Shown one piece after another: positions 34,275-42,735 of a DNA stretch of 64,000 bases. This DNA comes from Paenibacillus durus (lineage in GTDB: Bacteria > Bacillota > Bacilli > Paenibacillales > Paenibacillaceae): assembly GCF_000756615.1 (NCBI RefSeq), contig NZ_CP009288.1, positions 5,580,001-5,644,000 of the forward strand, in the 5' to 3' direction. Both the position numbers and the translations under genes were made by a program. The stretch's first letter is position 1. Every line of letters begins with the position of its first letter. The notes under the pieces are model-generated. The model saw nothing but the letters and a program-made list of their open reading frames with translations, was not told the origin of the DNA and did no database searches.

Positions 34275-36134
34275 GTGTCATTTATTAACGTTAGACGGTG
34301 GTTGACTAAACCTTTTATTTTTTTCACCATCATGCTTATTCTTAAGAGCTATTTGGCCTGGGCGGTGATCTTCGATAATCTGCTGCCGTGGAAGTCGCTG
34401 CTGACCGAGATTCCCTTTGCCTGGGCGTTATTCTGCATTATCGAGCGTTTCGCGTCTAAGCGCAAGCTTGGCTATTATATGACGGTTAACCTGCTGGTAA
34501 CGGCGATTTTTTTCGCGGCTATCATGTATTTCAAATATTACGGAGTTATCGTAACCTATCATGCGGCTGAGCAGGTCAATCAGGTGACCGCCGTCCGCAA
34601 CAGCGTATTTTCACTGATGGACCCTTATTATCTGCTTATTTTCGCCGATGTCATCGTGCTGGGATATTATTTTCTTTTTAATCGGAATGGCCGGAATTAC
34701 AAAAAAGAGCAAATTAACCGGGGACGCGGCAGCCGGAAATTCTCGGCTCTGTTCGCTGCGTCGCTGGCGCTGTGTCTGTTCAATGTGCTGCCGAACAAAG
34801 CCAGCATGAATGAAATCAAGAAAGCGCAAGAGATGGGCATCCTCAATTATGAGGCCTATACCATCTTCGCTCAAGAAAAAATCGACCTGGTGAAGGCTAG
34901 CGATATTACACAGGAATCCATTGATAAGGCCAAGGGAATCAGCGCTCCCGCAAATCCGAAGCTGCAGGGGGCGGCCAAGGGCAAGAACCTGATTATCGTC
35001 CAGATGGAATCGCTGCAGAACTTTCTGATCGGACTTAAGATCGACGGCAAAGAGATCACTCCGAACCTAAATGCCGTAATGAAAGAAAGCCTGTATTTCC
35101 CGAATTTCTATCAAATGGTCGGCCAGGGCAACACCTCGGATGCGGAGTTTGTCGTCAATACGTCCTTTTACATCCCTCCCCGGGGCGCGGCCACCCAAAT
35201 GTACGTCGACAAGGTGCTGCCGAGCCTGCCGCGTCTGATGGAGAAGAACGGCTACCAGACGGCCACCTTCCACACGAATGATGTAGAGTTCTGGAACCGC
35301 GGGGAGCTGTACAGCTCACTTGGATGGGGCAAATATTACGACCATAAGTTCTTTGGGGACGAGGACACCTTCTTCTTCGGGCCTTCCGATGAGGTGCTGT
35401 ACCGCAAGACAACCGCCAAGCTGAAGGAAATGAGCGCAAGCAGCCAGCCGTTCTACGCCCAGATCATTTCCATGTCGTCCCATCATCCGTTTACGATTCC
35501 TTCTGAAAAATACAAGATGAAGCTGCCGGAGCGTTATGAAGGCACTTTTGTCGGTGACTACATCCGGGCGCAGAACTACGCCGATTACGCTTTTGGCCAA
35601 CTGGTTCAGGAGCTTAAAGAGACCGGCCTTTGGGACAACAGCTTGATTATGATCTATGGCGATCATATGGGCCTGCCGATTTACTCGCTCGATCATGACG
35701 ACAAAGAGCTGATGACCGAGATTTACGGCCATGAATACGGGTATGGCAATATGACCAATATTGCGCTGATGATTCACGGCGCGGGCAGCGCGCAGCCGCA
35801 GACTCTGGAGCAGGTCGGAGGAGAGATTGATATTTTGCCGACCGCCGCCAATCTGCTTGGCATATCTCTGAAGGATCATCTGCATTTTGGCCAGGATATC
35901 ATTAATCAGAACTATAACCTTCTGCCCGAGCGTTATTATTTGCCTACCGGCTCGTTTATCTCAAGCTCCGGACTGCTTATTCCCGGCAACAGCTTCGAGG
36001 ACAACACCCAGTATCCGATCGCGCTCAGCAGCAAGCCGCCCGCCGCCACAGAGGATGAATATAACCGTGCGCTCCGGCTGCTGCAGCTCTCCGACAGCTA
36101 CGTCTCGCAGCTTCCCGAGAAGAAAGCCGAATAG
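34275..36134 (+). CDS. ltaS: LTA synthase family phosphoglycerol transferase
   Basis: LtaS-type enzyme of about 619 residues: five N-terminal membrane helices then an outside-facing sulfatase-fold domain. The catalytic Thr is in GQGNTSDAEFVVN; metal and substrate residues appear in IVQMESLQNFL, SSHHPF and IYGDHMG. It polymerises glycerol phosphate from phosphatidylglycerol onto a lipid anchor. I prefer the GTG at 34275 because AAGAAGG is 7 bases upstream; the frame is open to a TTG at 34203 and ATGs at 34230 and 34245. Confidence 0.9.
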   Translation: MSFINVRRWLTKPFIFFTIMLILKSYLAWAVIFDNLLPWKSLLTEIPFAWALFCIIERFASKRKLGYYMTVNLLVTAIFFAAIMYFKYYGVIVTYHAAEQVNQVTAVRNSVFSLMDPYYLLIFADVIVLGYYFLFNRNGRNYKKEQINRGRGSRKFSALFAASLALCLFNVLPNKASMNEIKKAQEMGILNYEAYTIFAQEKIDLVKASDITQESIDKAKGISAPANPKLQGAAKGKNLIIVQMESLQNFLIGLKIDGKEITPNLNAVMKESLYFPNFYQMVGQGNTSDAEFVVNTSFYIPPRGAATQMYVDKVLPSLPRLMEKNGYQTATFHTNDVEFWNRGELYSSLGWGKYYDHKFFGDEDTFFFGPSDEVLYRKTTAKLKEMSASSQPFYAQIISMSSHHPFTIPSEKYKMKLPERYEGTFVGDYIRAQNYADYAFGQLVQELKETGLWDNSLIMIYGDHMGLPIYSLDHDDKELMTEIYGHEYGYGNMTNIALMIHGAGSAQPQTLEQVGGEIDILPTAANLLGISLKDHLHFGQDIINQNYNLLPERYYLPTGSFISSSGLLIPGNSFEDNTQYPIALSSKPPAATEDEYNRALRLLQLSDSYVSQLPEKKAE

Positions 36135-36229
36135 GCTGCGCTCCTTAAATCACGGCTGCGCTTTTTGCGCAGCCGTGCTGATGTAAGAAGCCTCCGTTCA
36201 GAGATAAGCGTTAGTCCCGCATCAACGCC

Positions 36230-36263
36230 AAAAACCATGCTCCATTACTGAGCATGGTTTTTG
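36230..36263. terminator. bidirectional terminator between ltaS and marR
   Basis: AAAACCATGCTC / GAGCATGGTTTT with a 7-base loop and T runs both ways; it can end both convergent genes. A second stem, CACGGCTGCGC / GCGCAGCCGTG, without a T run lies at 36150-36178. Confidence 0.85.
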
Positions 36264-36311
36264 TTCGTCTACGGAGCCCGCCGTACGTTCCCGGCGGCTC
36301 GGCAGAAGCGC

Positions 36312-36743
36312 TTAACGCTCCTGCCTTTCCAGCATATCGTAATATTCGGCGAAACGCGTAAGCTCCTCAGGCGTCAGAATCGACAGATACTCATCCAGCG
36401 AGATCAGGGAGCGGCGCTGTCCTTCAGCCCGGATCTCCTCTCCCTTTTCAGTGAGCGTCACCACTACGGCTCTACGGTCGTGCTCGTCCGGCTCCCGGCG
36501 GATCAGACCTACTCCTTCCATACGGTCAAGCATGACCGTAACCGCACTGGATTTGACCTCCATCCGTTCGGCAAGCCGTACCACCCTTGCCCTTCCCTCG
36601 TTGGCTATCATATTCAGCAAAATGAACTGGGGAAACGTCAGTCCAAGCTCCGCTTGCAGGCCGATCCCCGATATTATTTTTCGCTGCACCCTCCACATGG
36701 ATAATCCGATTTGTTCTACAAGCGGATCAATCTGTCGCGACAT
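36312..36743 (-). CDS. MarR family transcriptional regulator
   Basis: MarR-type winged helix of 143 residues: FPQFILLNMIANEGRARVVRLAERMEVKSSAVTVMLDRMEGVGL contains the HTH, and RREPDEHDRRAVVVTLTEKG the wing. The second of two close ATGs fits the ribosome site (GGGAGGTG) better. It is the last chromosomal-type gene before the Rhs array, and its target is unknown. Confidence 0.88.
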   Translation of the reverse strand: MSRQIDPLVEQIGLSMWRVQRKIISGIGLQAELGLTFPQFILLNMIANEGRARVVRLAERMEVKSSAVTVMLDRMEGVGLIRREPDEHDRRAVVVTLTEKGEEIRAEGQRRSLISLDEYLSILTPEELTRFAEYYDMLERQER

Positions 36744-36882
36744 TTGCATTTCACCTCCCGTTCATTGTTATAGTTCCAGCGTATCATTTTGCCCGCTTCC
36801 CATACAAGATTCCATCTTATTAATTCCACTTATTAACGCGCGAATACTTTAGAAACGCATGCCTCCCCTCGGGGGGATTGCT

Positions 36883-37526
36883 TTAAATGAGTTTATACAA
36901 AAATCTTGACAGACCCACTGGGTTTTCCTTCACCAGTTCCGTTGTGATATCCTCGGTTGGCTCCACTTCCTCCGTTACGAGGTCGGTGATTCCTGCAGAG
37001 GTGTCGGTAACCGTTTCTTCCGCCGCTGCCAAAGTTACGGTCTGCTCCTCGCTTGGCTTGCTCTTAGCCTTGCTATTACCTTTGCCATTGGCGTTGCCAT
37101 TGCCGGGATGGTAGTCCGGATCGATATTGCCGCTCTCGTCTTCCGGTCCCTGCAGGGAGCCCGGGCTGCCGTTGCCGCTTCCGAGATCCCCCATCCAGCC
37201 AATCCCTTCACGCACACGCTCGCCATACCGGTTGTACATGCCGGTCACCAGGCGCCAGACATCGTATTCGTAGCGGGCCGCTACTTTGCCCTCGGCATCC
37301 GTCAGCGCGACGACATCCCCATGGCCGTTATACACATACCAATAGGTCTGTCCCTTGTACGTAATCGTCAGCGGCCGCTCGTTCGTATCGTATGAATACG
37401 ACTTCGTGACCCCGCCGGCTCCATCCCGTTCCTCGGTGATGACCCAAGTATCGCCTTTATAGACATAGTTCGTTACTTCTTGCGTTTCGCCCGTATGATT
37501 GAACCGGGTCTTGCTGATTCGGCTCC
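36883..37526 (-). pseudogene. Rhs core fragment, leftmost module
   Basis: Piece of the Rhs gene without start or end. Homology to the longest module begins at the codons for ISKTRFNHTGE (about 37524), passes through YVYKGDTWVITEERDG, YNGHGDVVALTDAEG and the Gly/Asn/Lys linker, and stops abruptly after TTELVKENP, followed by an unrelated GLSRFLYKLI and a stop. It marks the left border of the array. The upstream junction is with a structured RNA-like fragment. Confidence 0.85.
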
Positions 37527-37742
37527 CTCTCTTCCCTCTTGCGAGGCCTTTTTGACGACGCGGCAGGATTCACTTCATGTTACGGCCTGGCATGTCGCTC
37601 GCCCTGTCTCTGACCGGTACTTTCATCGATACGCTTCTACGCACAGATTTCGCCGCACGTAGGTATCCTAGCTACACGGGGACTTGGCCCCTCCCGTGAC
37701 CGGACTTGCACCGGCTAGAAGATGCGTGCTTATCTGGGCACG
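37527..37742 (-). ncRNA. probable group II intron 5' fragment
   Basis: GC-rich, non-coding and unlike the AT-rich surroundings. Read on the minus strand it begins near GUGCCCAGAU, like group II intron 5' ends, and has many short stems, for example AGCCGGTGCAAGTCCGGT and CACGGG...CCCGTG. No reverse transcriptase or domain V is present, so it would be a truncated remnant. It starts directly after the T-tract of the terminator at 37746-37787, the favoured site of class C introns. The call rests on pattern memory, not an alignment. Confidence 0.42.
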
Positions 37743-37745
37743 CGC

Positions 37746-37787
37746 AAAAAGAAAAACCACATGGAGTTGTTACACTCGCATGTGGCT
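37746..37787 (-). terminator. cassette terminator (CCACATG type)
   Basis: Hairpin CCACATG / CATGTGG followed on the minus strand by TTTTTCTTTTT. Near-identical hairpins end three other cassettes. Confidence 0.8.
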
Positions 37788-37927
37788 TAGAACTGACTTA
37801 GAATAACTTCTATTCGTTATTATTTTTAAATCAAACAGTATACTATGTTTTGATAACTGGACAAATACATATCTTTACAACTTTATTTTGCACACTTAAC
37901 AAACGTCGACGTTGTCCAAACTCCTCT

Positions 37928-38500
37928 TTAATCTTCTACTATCCTTGCATGGTACCAGTGAGCTGATATCTTCTTTAACTTAAAGTGCCTTTTTGTATCC
38001 GGCTTATTTACATATTTAGGTTTATGACCGTCTCTTCTGTTTACCAATGAATATAGACCATTTTCGATTTCAAATTCTACTTGGTCCTTATAAACTCTAA
38101 TTACGGATAAATATGCCATATCGCCCTGATGAAAAGCATTTGCATTTATTTTCTCCAGAGATTTTTTCTCTCTTTGGCTCATCGTTACTTCAACGAAATC
38201 TTCAGTCTTGAATTTTTCATAACTTAAATGAACTGTTCCATCAGAATTCTCACTTACAAGTATATAAGAGTCCTTCATTTGTCCTTTGCTAAACTCACGA
38301 TAAGCCAAGTCCGCTATAGTCTGGAAATCGCTTTTATAGGTATCAAAATCTCTTACTTTGTACTCCCAAATAGATTCGTACCACATAATAGTCGCTGGTA
38401 AAAAATTATAAATCCCTAATAACACACTAAATGAAATGATGGCTATCAATACCGATTTAATTAACGATTTAATTTTTTTGTTTTTGTTAATTTCATTCAT
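37928..38500 (-). CDS. putative immunity protein, duplicate of the one at 60327
   Basis: Membrane-anchored protein of 190 residues: one N-terminal helix (LIKSVLIAIISFSVLLGIYNF) then a soluble outside domain. It is a close copy of the protein at 60327-60893: the first 30 and last 30 residues are nearly identical while the middle differs at many sites. The other copy has a lipobox (LLGGC) where this one reads LLGIY, so the lipid anchor may be lost here. It follows a toxin-tip remnant and precedes a terminator, the normal place for an immunity gene. No named family recognised. Confidence 0.7.
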   Translation of the reverse strand: MNEINKNKKIKSLIKSVLIAIISFSVLLGIYNFLPATIMWYESIWEYKVRDFDTYKSDFQTIADLAYREFSKGQMKDSYILVSENSDGTVHLSYEKFKTEDFVEVTMSQREKKSLEKINANAFHQGDMAYLSVIRVYKDQVEFEIENGLYSLVNRRDGHKPKYVNKPDTKRHFKLKKISAHWYHARIVED

Positions 38501-38540
38501 TCAATCAATCCTTTCTTAATAGTTTCTGGGAATATTACTG

Positions 38541-39060
38541 TTACAGCTTTTCATCAAACTCAATAATGGTTAGAAAAGGTTTATGTCTTCCTTTTAATTG
38601 TGTTAACCATTTCAAAGGTATTTTCTTTATTCTATCTCTCGCTAACGTGATTACAGCTATGTTCTGCCCCTTGCAAGCATATTCTATAAGAATTTTCAGT
38701 AAACTCATACCAATTTCAAGTGGGGATTTTTCGAAATTTTCAATACTGTCATAAGCATCAGGTAGTACTTTATCAAGAACTTCTCGTATTTGTAATTCGT
38801 ATGGGTGAACAATGTGTCTTTTGAGAATTACCCATCCGCTGAGTGACGGTTTTAGCGGCGGCTTTAGCAGCGGATGAAGCGGCGTCTTTAGTTGAAAATT
38901 TACCAACACCACCAGCGTATTAACGCGTGACTATTGCATATACCGTTTTGTTTAGCTTCATTTCTTCGCCAATTAGCATAGTCAAGTAACTTGTTTTTAA
39001 CCCAATACGATTTTCCAACACTATTGCTATAGGGGCTACTCTAAGTTAAGAGCCTGAATA
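38541..39060 (-). pseudogene. decayed Rhs toxin tip
   Basis: Three frames hold pieces of one former tip: SVGKSYWVKNKLLDYANWRR near 39000, then VGKFSTKDAASSAAKAAAKT near 38900, then KRHIVHPYELQIREVLDKV to the stop at 38541. At least two frameshifts separate them. The last 18 residues, LKGRHKPFLTIIEFDEKL, are identical to the end of the DUF3289-like tip at 60938, but the rest is unrelated, so recombination has swapped the body of the tip. Confidence 0.7.
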
Positions 39061-40002
39061 AATATCTAAAGGTATTATTATTGTTCTGTTCACCATATAC
39101 GGGCTGAAAAATGGATCGTAACTTTGCTCGAGCTAGCATCTTCAGGTGAATAATTCATGGAATATTCAAGTAATTCTAAAGATGAATCTGTGCTATTTTT
39201 TATTGTTGCTTTCAAAGGTAGGGTTTAACAAGTCGTTCCATATTTCGTTTTCTGTTTTTGTATTATCTTTAATATCTTGATACTTAATTTCAAATTCTGC
39301 ATGGTCCCCAATAGCATGACTAACACTTATTGAGATTCCCAGGGAGTCATTTGTGAAGTAACTGAACACATCAGATTGCTTCTCTGTACCAATATTGTCT
39401 AAAGAATCTGCATCTTTAAAATTCTGCTGAACTTCTTCGTTAGTGATATGTTTGAGTGCCTCTCCCTGTTCTGGCCACAATGCCTTAAATCCATCGTTTA
39501 AAAATTTGCTGGCTAAATCTTCATCAATATTCACGATGTCTTTTAATCTCAATCTCTTTCCTGCCTTGATGTTAATATTTGTAGTGTAAAACAAGTTGTT
39601 TGGATGTGCTGCATTACTAACATAACCAACTCCCGAATATTGAATGCTTAAAATATTTGTAGTCTTTAAGACAATTTTGTAATCAATATTAACATCCACG
39701 GAGCCGTATGGTTCTTCGTAATACTTCAGTACTTTTAAAGCTTCATCCTTCAAAGTATTATTAATCTTTTTCTGCTTATCAACATCAATCAATCCTGATA
39801 ACTGTGGATATTTTATATTGTAGTTTAATTTATCGGTACTTTTCGAGTCAGTAAACTCAGTTATTTTATAATTAATATCATTTGAAATACTCAGTTTTTG
39901 TTGATTATTAGGATCGTTGGTATTTTCCACTTTAGATGCCATTGTAGGTGCTTTATATAATGCTACATAGAATCTAGACAGCAAAAAAGGAGATTCTTAG
40001 TT

Positions 40003-40296
40003 GTGCCAACATCAAGACGAACATTCACGCCGGAAGAAAAAGCACGAATTGTACTGGAGATTCTAAGAGAAGAAAAGTCCATTTCGCAGCTGGCTTCGGA
40101 AGAAGGAATCCATCCCAATGTGTTAAATCGCTGGAAGAATGAAGCGACTCAAAATCTGGCTCAGCTCTTTGTAGACGACCGGAAAGGGATCACGAAGATG
40201 AAAAAAGAATACGAGCAGCAGATCGAAGACCTCTACGCCGAAGTGGGTAAACTGACCACCCAATTGTCGTGGCTCAAAAAAAAATCTGGCCGATAA
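40003..40296 (+). CDS. IS3-family transposase OrfA
   Basis: HTH protein of 97 residues (FTPEEKARIVLEILREEKSISQLASEEGIHPNVLNRWKNEA is shown here only by its core ISQLASEEGIHPNVLNRWK) with a leucine-zipper-like C terminus. It binds the IS ends. The frame ends just after a run of nine A (40276-40284), where -1 slippage joins it to the OrfB frame. Confidence 0.92.
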   Translation: MPTSRRTFTPEEKARIVLEILREEKSISQLASEEGIHPNVLNRWKNEATQNLAQLFVDDRKGITKMKKEYEQQIEDLYAEVGKLTTQLSWLKKKSGR

Positions 40297-40315
40297 TCTC
40301 AGCCGTGCCGAACGG

Positions 40316-41146
40316 TTGCTCCTCGTCGAGTATGGGAACGCTGAACTTTCCATTCAAACGCAGGCGGACTTGCTCAGCCTGAATCGTTCCAGCCTGTATT
40401 ACAAGCCGGTCCCTCCCTCCCCGGAGGAAATTCGCCTCAAGCACCGGATTGACGAGCTTTACACCCGCCATTCGTTTATGGGTTACCGGACGATTGCGGC
40501 CATCATGAACCGGGAAGGGGATGCTATTCATCCCAACACCGTACGGCGGTATATGCGGGAAATGGGGATCATGGCGATCTTCCCCGGTCCTAACCTGAGT
40601 AAGCGAGACCTACAGCACCGGATCTACCCGTACCTGCTGCGTAAGCTGCCGATTACAGCGCCGGATCAGGTCTGGAGTGTCGATATTACCTATATCCGCA
40701 TGAAACAGGGCTGGATGTATCTGTATGCCGTCATGGACTGGTATTCGCGCTTCATTGTGGACTGGCAACTGGATCAAAGTCTGGAAATTGACTTTGTCCT
40801 GGAAACCATGAAACGCGCCTTGGCCCGTCGTGTTCCGTCCATCGTGAACAGCGACCAGGGCAGCCACTTCACCAGTCCCAAGTACATTGATCTGCTCAAG
40901 GAAAAGGAGATTCGGATCAGCATGGACGGGAAGGGCCGAGCGACAGACAATATTGTCATTGAGCGCTTTTGGCGCAGCCTAAAGTACAACGAAATTTACA
41001 TCAACGAGTATGGCAGTCCAAGAGAGACCCGGCAGGGTGTAGGAGGATATATCCATTTGCATAATCACTACCTGCCTCATCAGTCCCTGCAAAACCATAC
41101 GCCGGCTGCTGTGTATAACCAGGAGGTCATGCTTTCATCCACATAG
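40316..41146 (+). CDS. IS3-family transposase OrfB (DDE catalytic)
   Basis: Integrase-fold catalytic part of 276 residues. HTH_21 region (SLYYKPVPPSPEEIRLKHRI, HSFMGYRTIAAIMNREG) and DDE residues in WSVDITYI, VNSDQGSHF and IVIERFWRSLKYNEI. Intact in this copy. The frame is open upstream to the A9 slip site (KNLADNLSRAERLLLVEYG), so the natural product is an OrfAB fusion. Confidence 0.92.
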   Translation: MLLVEYGNAELSIQTQADLLSLNRSSLYYKPVPPSPEEIRLKHRIDELYTRHSFMGYRTIAAIMNREGDAIHPNTVRRYMREMGIMAIFPGPNLSKRDLQHRIYPYLLRKLPITAPDQVWSVDITYIRMKQGWMYLYAVMDWYSRFIVDWQLDQSLEIDFVLETMKRALARRVPSIVNSDQGSHFTSPKYIDLLKEKEIRISMDGKGRATDNIVIERFWRSLKYNEIYINEYGSPRETRQGVGGYIHLHNHYLPHQSLQNHTPAAVYNQEVMLSST

Positions 41147-41394
41147 GAATAAGGTGAAGGGAACTTTGTTCCCCTCCCGCGCCTTCGCTTGGGCCTTGTC
41201 CTCCACCTACAACAGCTCTACTTTTCACTTTGCACTTTTTTTCACACCTTAAATATATTCAAATCTCTGTCTTGACATCTTGTAGCACCATATTAGTTTC
41301 TTTATTATCATTTGTTTGCACTCTATTATCACTTTCGTTGCAAGCACCCAAACTCAAAGTAAGCACTAATAGAAAAATTGCAATAACAACCTTT

Positions 41395-41590
41395 TTTGCC
41401 ATATATCCACTTCCTCTCTTAGCTCCTTTTTATTACGATATCTTCCTGCTAACGCTGCCGCCATCGGAGTTGGTAATGTAATAGTCGTAAATTCATCCTC
41501 ATAAGCTGTATCTTTAAATTTCATTGCTTGAAAAAAGTGTTCAGGAGTAGCCCATATCTTTCCTTTTACCTGGATCGAATAGAAGTTTTA
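41395..41590 (-). pseudogene. NADAR (YbiA-like) domain fragment
   Basis: About 65 codons reading NFYSIQVKGKIWATPEHFFQ, AMKF and then LPTPMAAALAGRYRNKKELR. This matches the start of the NADAR/YbiA fold, whose hallmark is the G-x-x-(W/Y)-x-T-x-EH-x-(Y/F)-QA-x-KF segment. The rest of the domain is missing: its end runs into the start of the DUF4163/DUF3298 lipoprotein. NADAR proteins act on ADP-ribose-type glycosidic bonds. The remainder of 41591-41717 holds nothing I can identify. Confidence 0.6.
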
Positions 41591-41717
41591 TATTCACAGG
41601 GTGTTACAGTGAGTAATCCCGATTAACCTTTCATTTCCATAAGTCCTGCGCGATCTACAACTTACTCACCGAAAATAATCACATCACATTAAAAATCACA
41701 TCATAAGTTCCGTGTAA

Positions 41718-41824
41718 AAAACCACATGGAGTTGTTTGAAGTGCACCCTTTAGAATGGACAATGGAAAAGGCCATGATCATTCTGATGAAATTCTGGGGT
41801 ACTTGAGATCAACTCGCATGTGGC
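41718..41824 (-). terminator. CCACATG-type terminator split by an insertion
   Basis: The same hairpin as at 37746, 50443 and 60142, but its loop holds about 74 extra bases, placing CCACATG (41722-41728) far from CATGTGG (41817-41823). It follows the intact DUF4163/DUF3298 gene. Its activity may be reduced. Confidence 0.65.
41737..41810. mobile_element. 74 bp mini-insertion in terminator loop
   Basis: Begins TGAAGTGCACCCTTTAGAAT and ends, read inward from the other side, TGATCTCAAGTACCCCAGAA. The shared T-x-AAGT-x-ACC-x-AGAAT pattern and TG...CA termini resemble ends of IS3-family elements, so it may be a non-autonomous remnant. It is absent from the homologous terminators. Confidence 0.4.
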
Positions 41825-41920
41825 ATCCTTACTTACAAGCCATTTGATTTATTTCTTTCTTAGTGTGGATTTTAGGGTTACAAACAATCGAGATTACGGA
41901 AAGCCAAGCTTTTGTGAATG

Positions 41921-42685
41921 TTACGGTGTAATATCTCCCCTGAGCTTAGATTGTATGTCTGAATTCATTTTTTGTTTTATTTCATCATAACTAATCTCCA
42001 ATTCGGCATGATCTCCAACTGCATGTGGAACCTCCACACTAATTCCCAAAGAATCATTAGTTAAGTAGCTACTTATTCCGGACTCTCTGGAGTCTGCATC
42101 TTTTAACATACTAATCCACTCCTGATCAGTCCATTCATTAAGAGTAGACCTTTGCTCATTTATTGTAGACTGTAACTCTCCTTCTCTAAATTCAGTTACA
42201 AATTCTTCATCAATATCCACCATATCTTTTAATTTCAGCGCTACAGACTTATCCATATCAATGTTAATAGAATAGAATATATCATTAGGATGTGCAGCAC
42301 CTTCATCATAAGTATAGCCCGAAAACTGAATACTGAGAAAATGTTCACTTTTAAATTTCACCTTATAGTTAAGATCTAAACTAAAGGTATCCATATCCTC
42401 TGTCGAGTAGTTATCCAAATAACCATAAGCCCGTTTCTTTATCATTTCATTCAATTTCATTTGCTTATCCTGATCATTTAAATTTATGATTTGCGGATAA
42501 CGAACTGTAATCGAATCCTTATAGGTATAAGCTTCAGATTTAAAATCATAAGAAATTTTATCCTGTGTTGATTCAGGCTGATCGTTATTAACATCACTTT
42601 CATGAATCGACCCACTGCTAATTCTACACGCTGTAACCACAATCGCTAAAAGAGTGAATAATAGTACTAAAACACTTTTCCTCAT
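41921..42685 (-). CDS. DUF4163/DUF3298 lipoprotein, probable immunity to GH19 tip
   Basis: Lipoprotein of 254 residues. Signal peptide MRKSVLVLLFTLLAIVVTAC has a VTAC lipobox, so it sits on the outer face of the membrane. The mature part has the DUF4163 segment (ITVRYPQIINLNDQDKQMKL, LSIQFSGYTYDEGAAHPND) and the DUF3298 segment (LKLKDMVDIDEEFV, SYLTNDSLGISVEVPHAVGD, AELEISYDEI). This pair is also the outside part of RsiV, the sigma-V anti-sigma factor that binds lysozyme. The gene starts 50 bases after the stop of a GH19 lysozyme-type Rhs tip, with GAGGAATC upstream. Binding and inhibiting that tip is the natural reading, but inferred. Confidence 0.85.
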   Translation of the reverse strand: MRKSVLVLLFTLLAIVVTACRISSGSIHESDVNNDQPESTQDKISYDFKSEAYTYKDSITVRYPQIINLNDQDKQMKLNEMIKKRAYGYLDNYSTEDMDTFSLDLNYKVKFKSEHFLSIQFSGYTYDEGAAHPNDIFYSINIDMDKSVALKLKDMVDIDEEFVTEFREGELQSTINEQRSTLNEWTDQEWISMLKDADSRESGISSYLTNDSLGISVEVPHAVGDHAELEISYDEIKQKMNSDIQSKLRGDITP

Positions 42686-42735
42686 TTAAGATTCCTCACT
42701 ACCTTTTTTTGAAATACGATTAAAAGTGCATTGTA

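Larger units (their letters stand above)
39956..41292 (+). mobile_element. IS3-family insertion sequence, copy 1
   Basis: 1337 bases flanked by TTA duplications (39953-39955 and 41293-41295). Imperfect terminal inverted repeats: TATAATGCTACATAGAATC at the left and TATGGTGCTACAAGATGTC at the right (read inward), both followed by AGACAG. Two overlapping frames encode the transposase by -1 frameshifting. A second copy lies inverted at 50826-52155. Confidence 0.9.
39193..41403 (-). pseudogene. DUF4163/DUF3298 lipoprotein split by IS3 copy 1
   Basis: Immunity-type lipoprotein broken by an IS3 element at 39956-41292. The 5' part (41403-41293) encodes a lipoprotein signal, MAKKVVIAIFLLVLTLSLGAC, with a clean LGAC lipobox. 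The 3' part (39955-39193) encodes the DUF4163 region (KYPQLSGLIDVDKQKKIN) and the DUF3298 end (HAIGDHAEFEIKYQDIK). Removing the element and one copy of the TTA duplication restores the frame as ..NKETKAPTMASK... The closest relatives are at 41921 and 50513. Confidence 0.82.

Noticed and set aside
41281..41403. Short lipoprotein-like gene on its own
   Set aside because: It is the signal-peptide end of the DUF4163/DUF3298 gene interrupted by IS3, as shown by the TTA duplication and restored frame.
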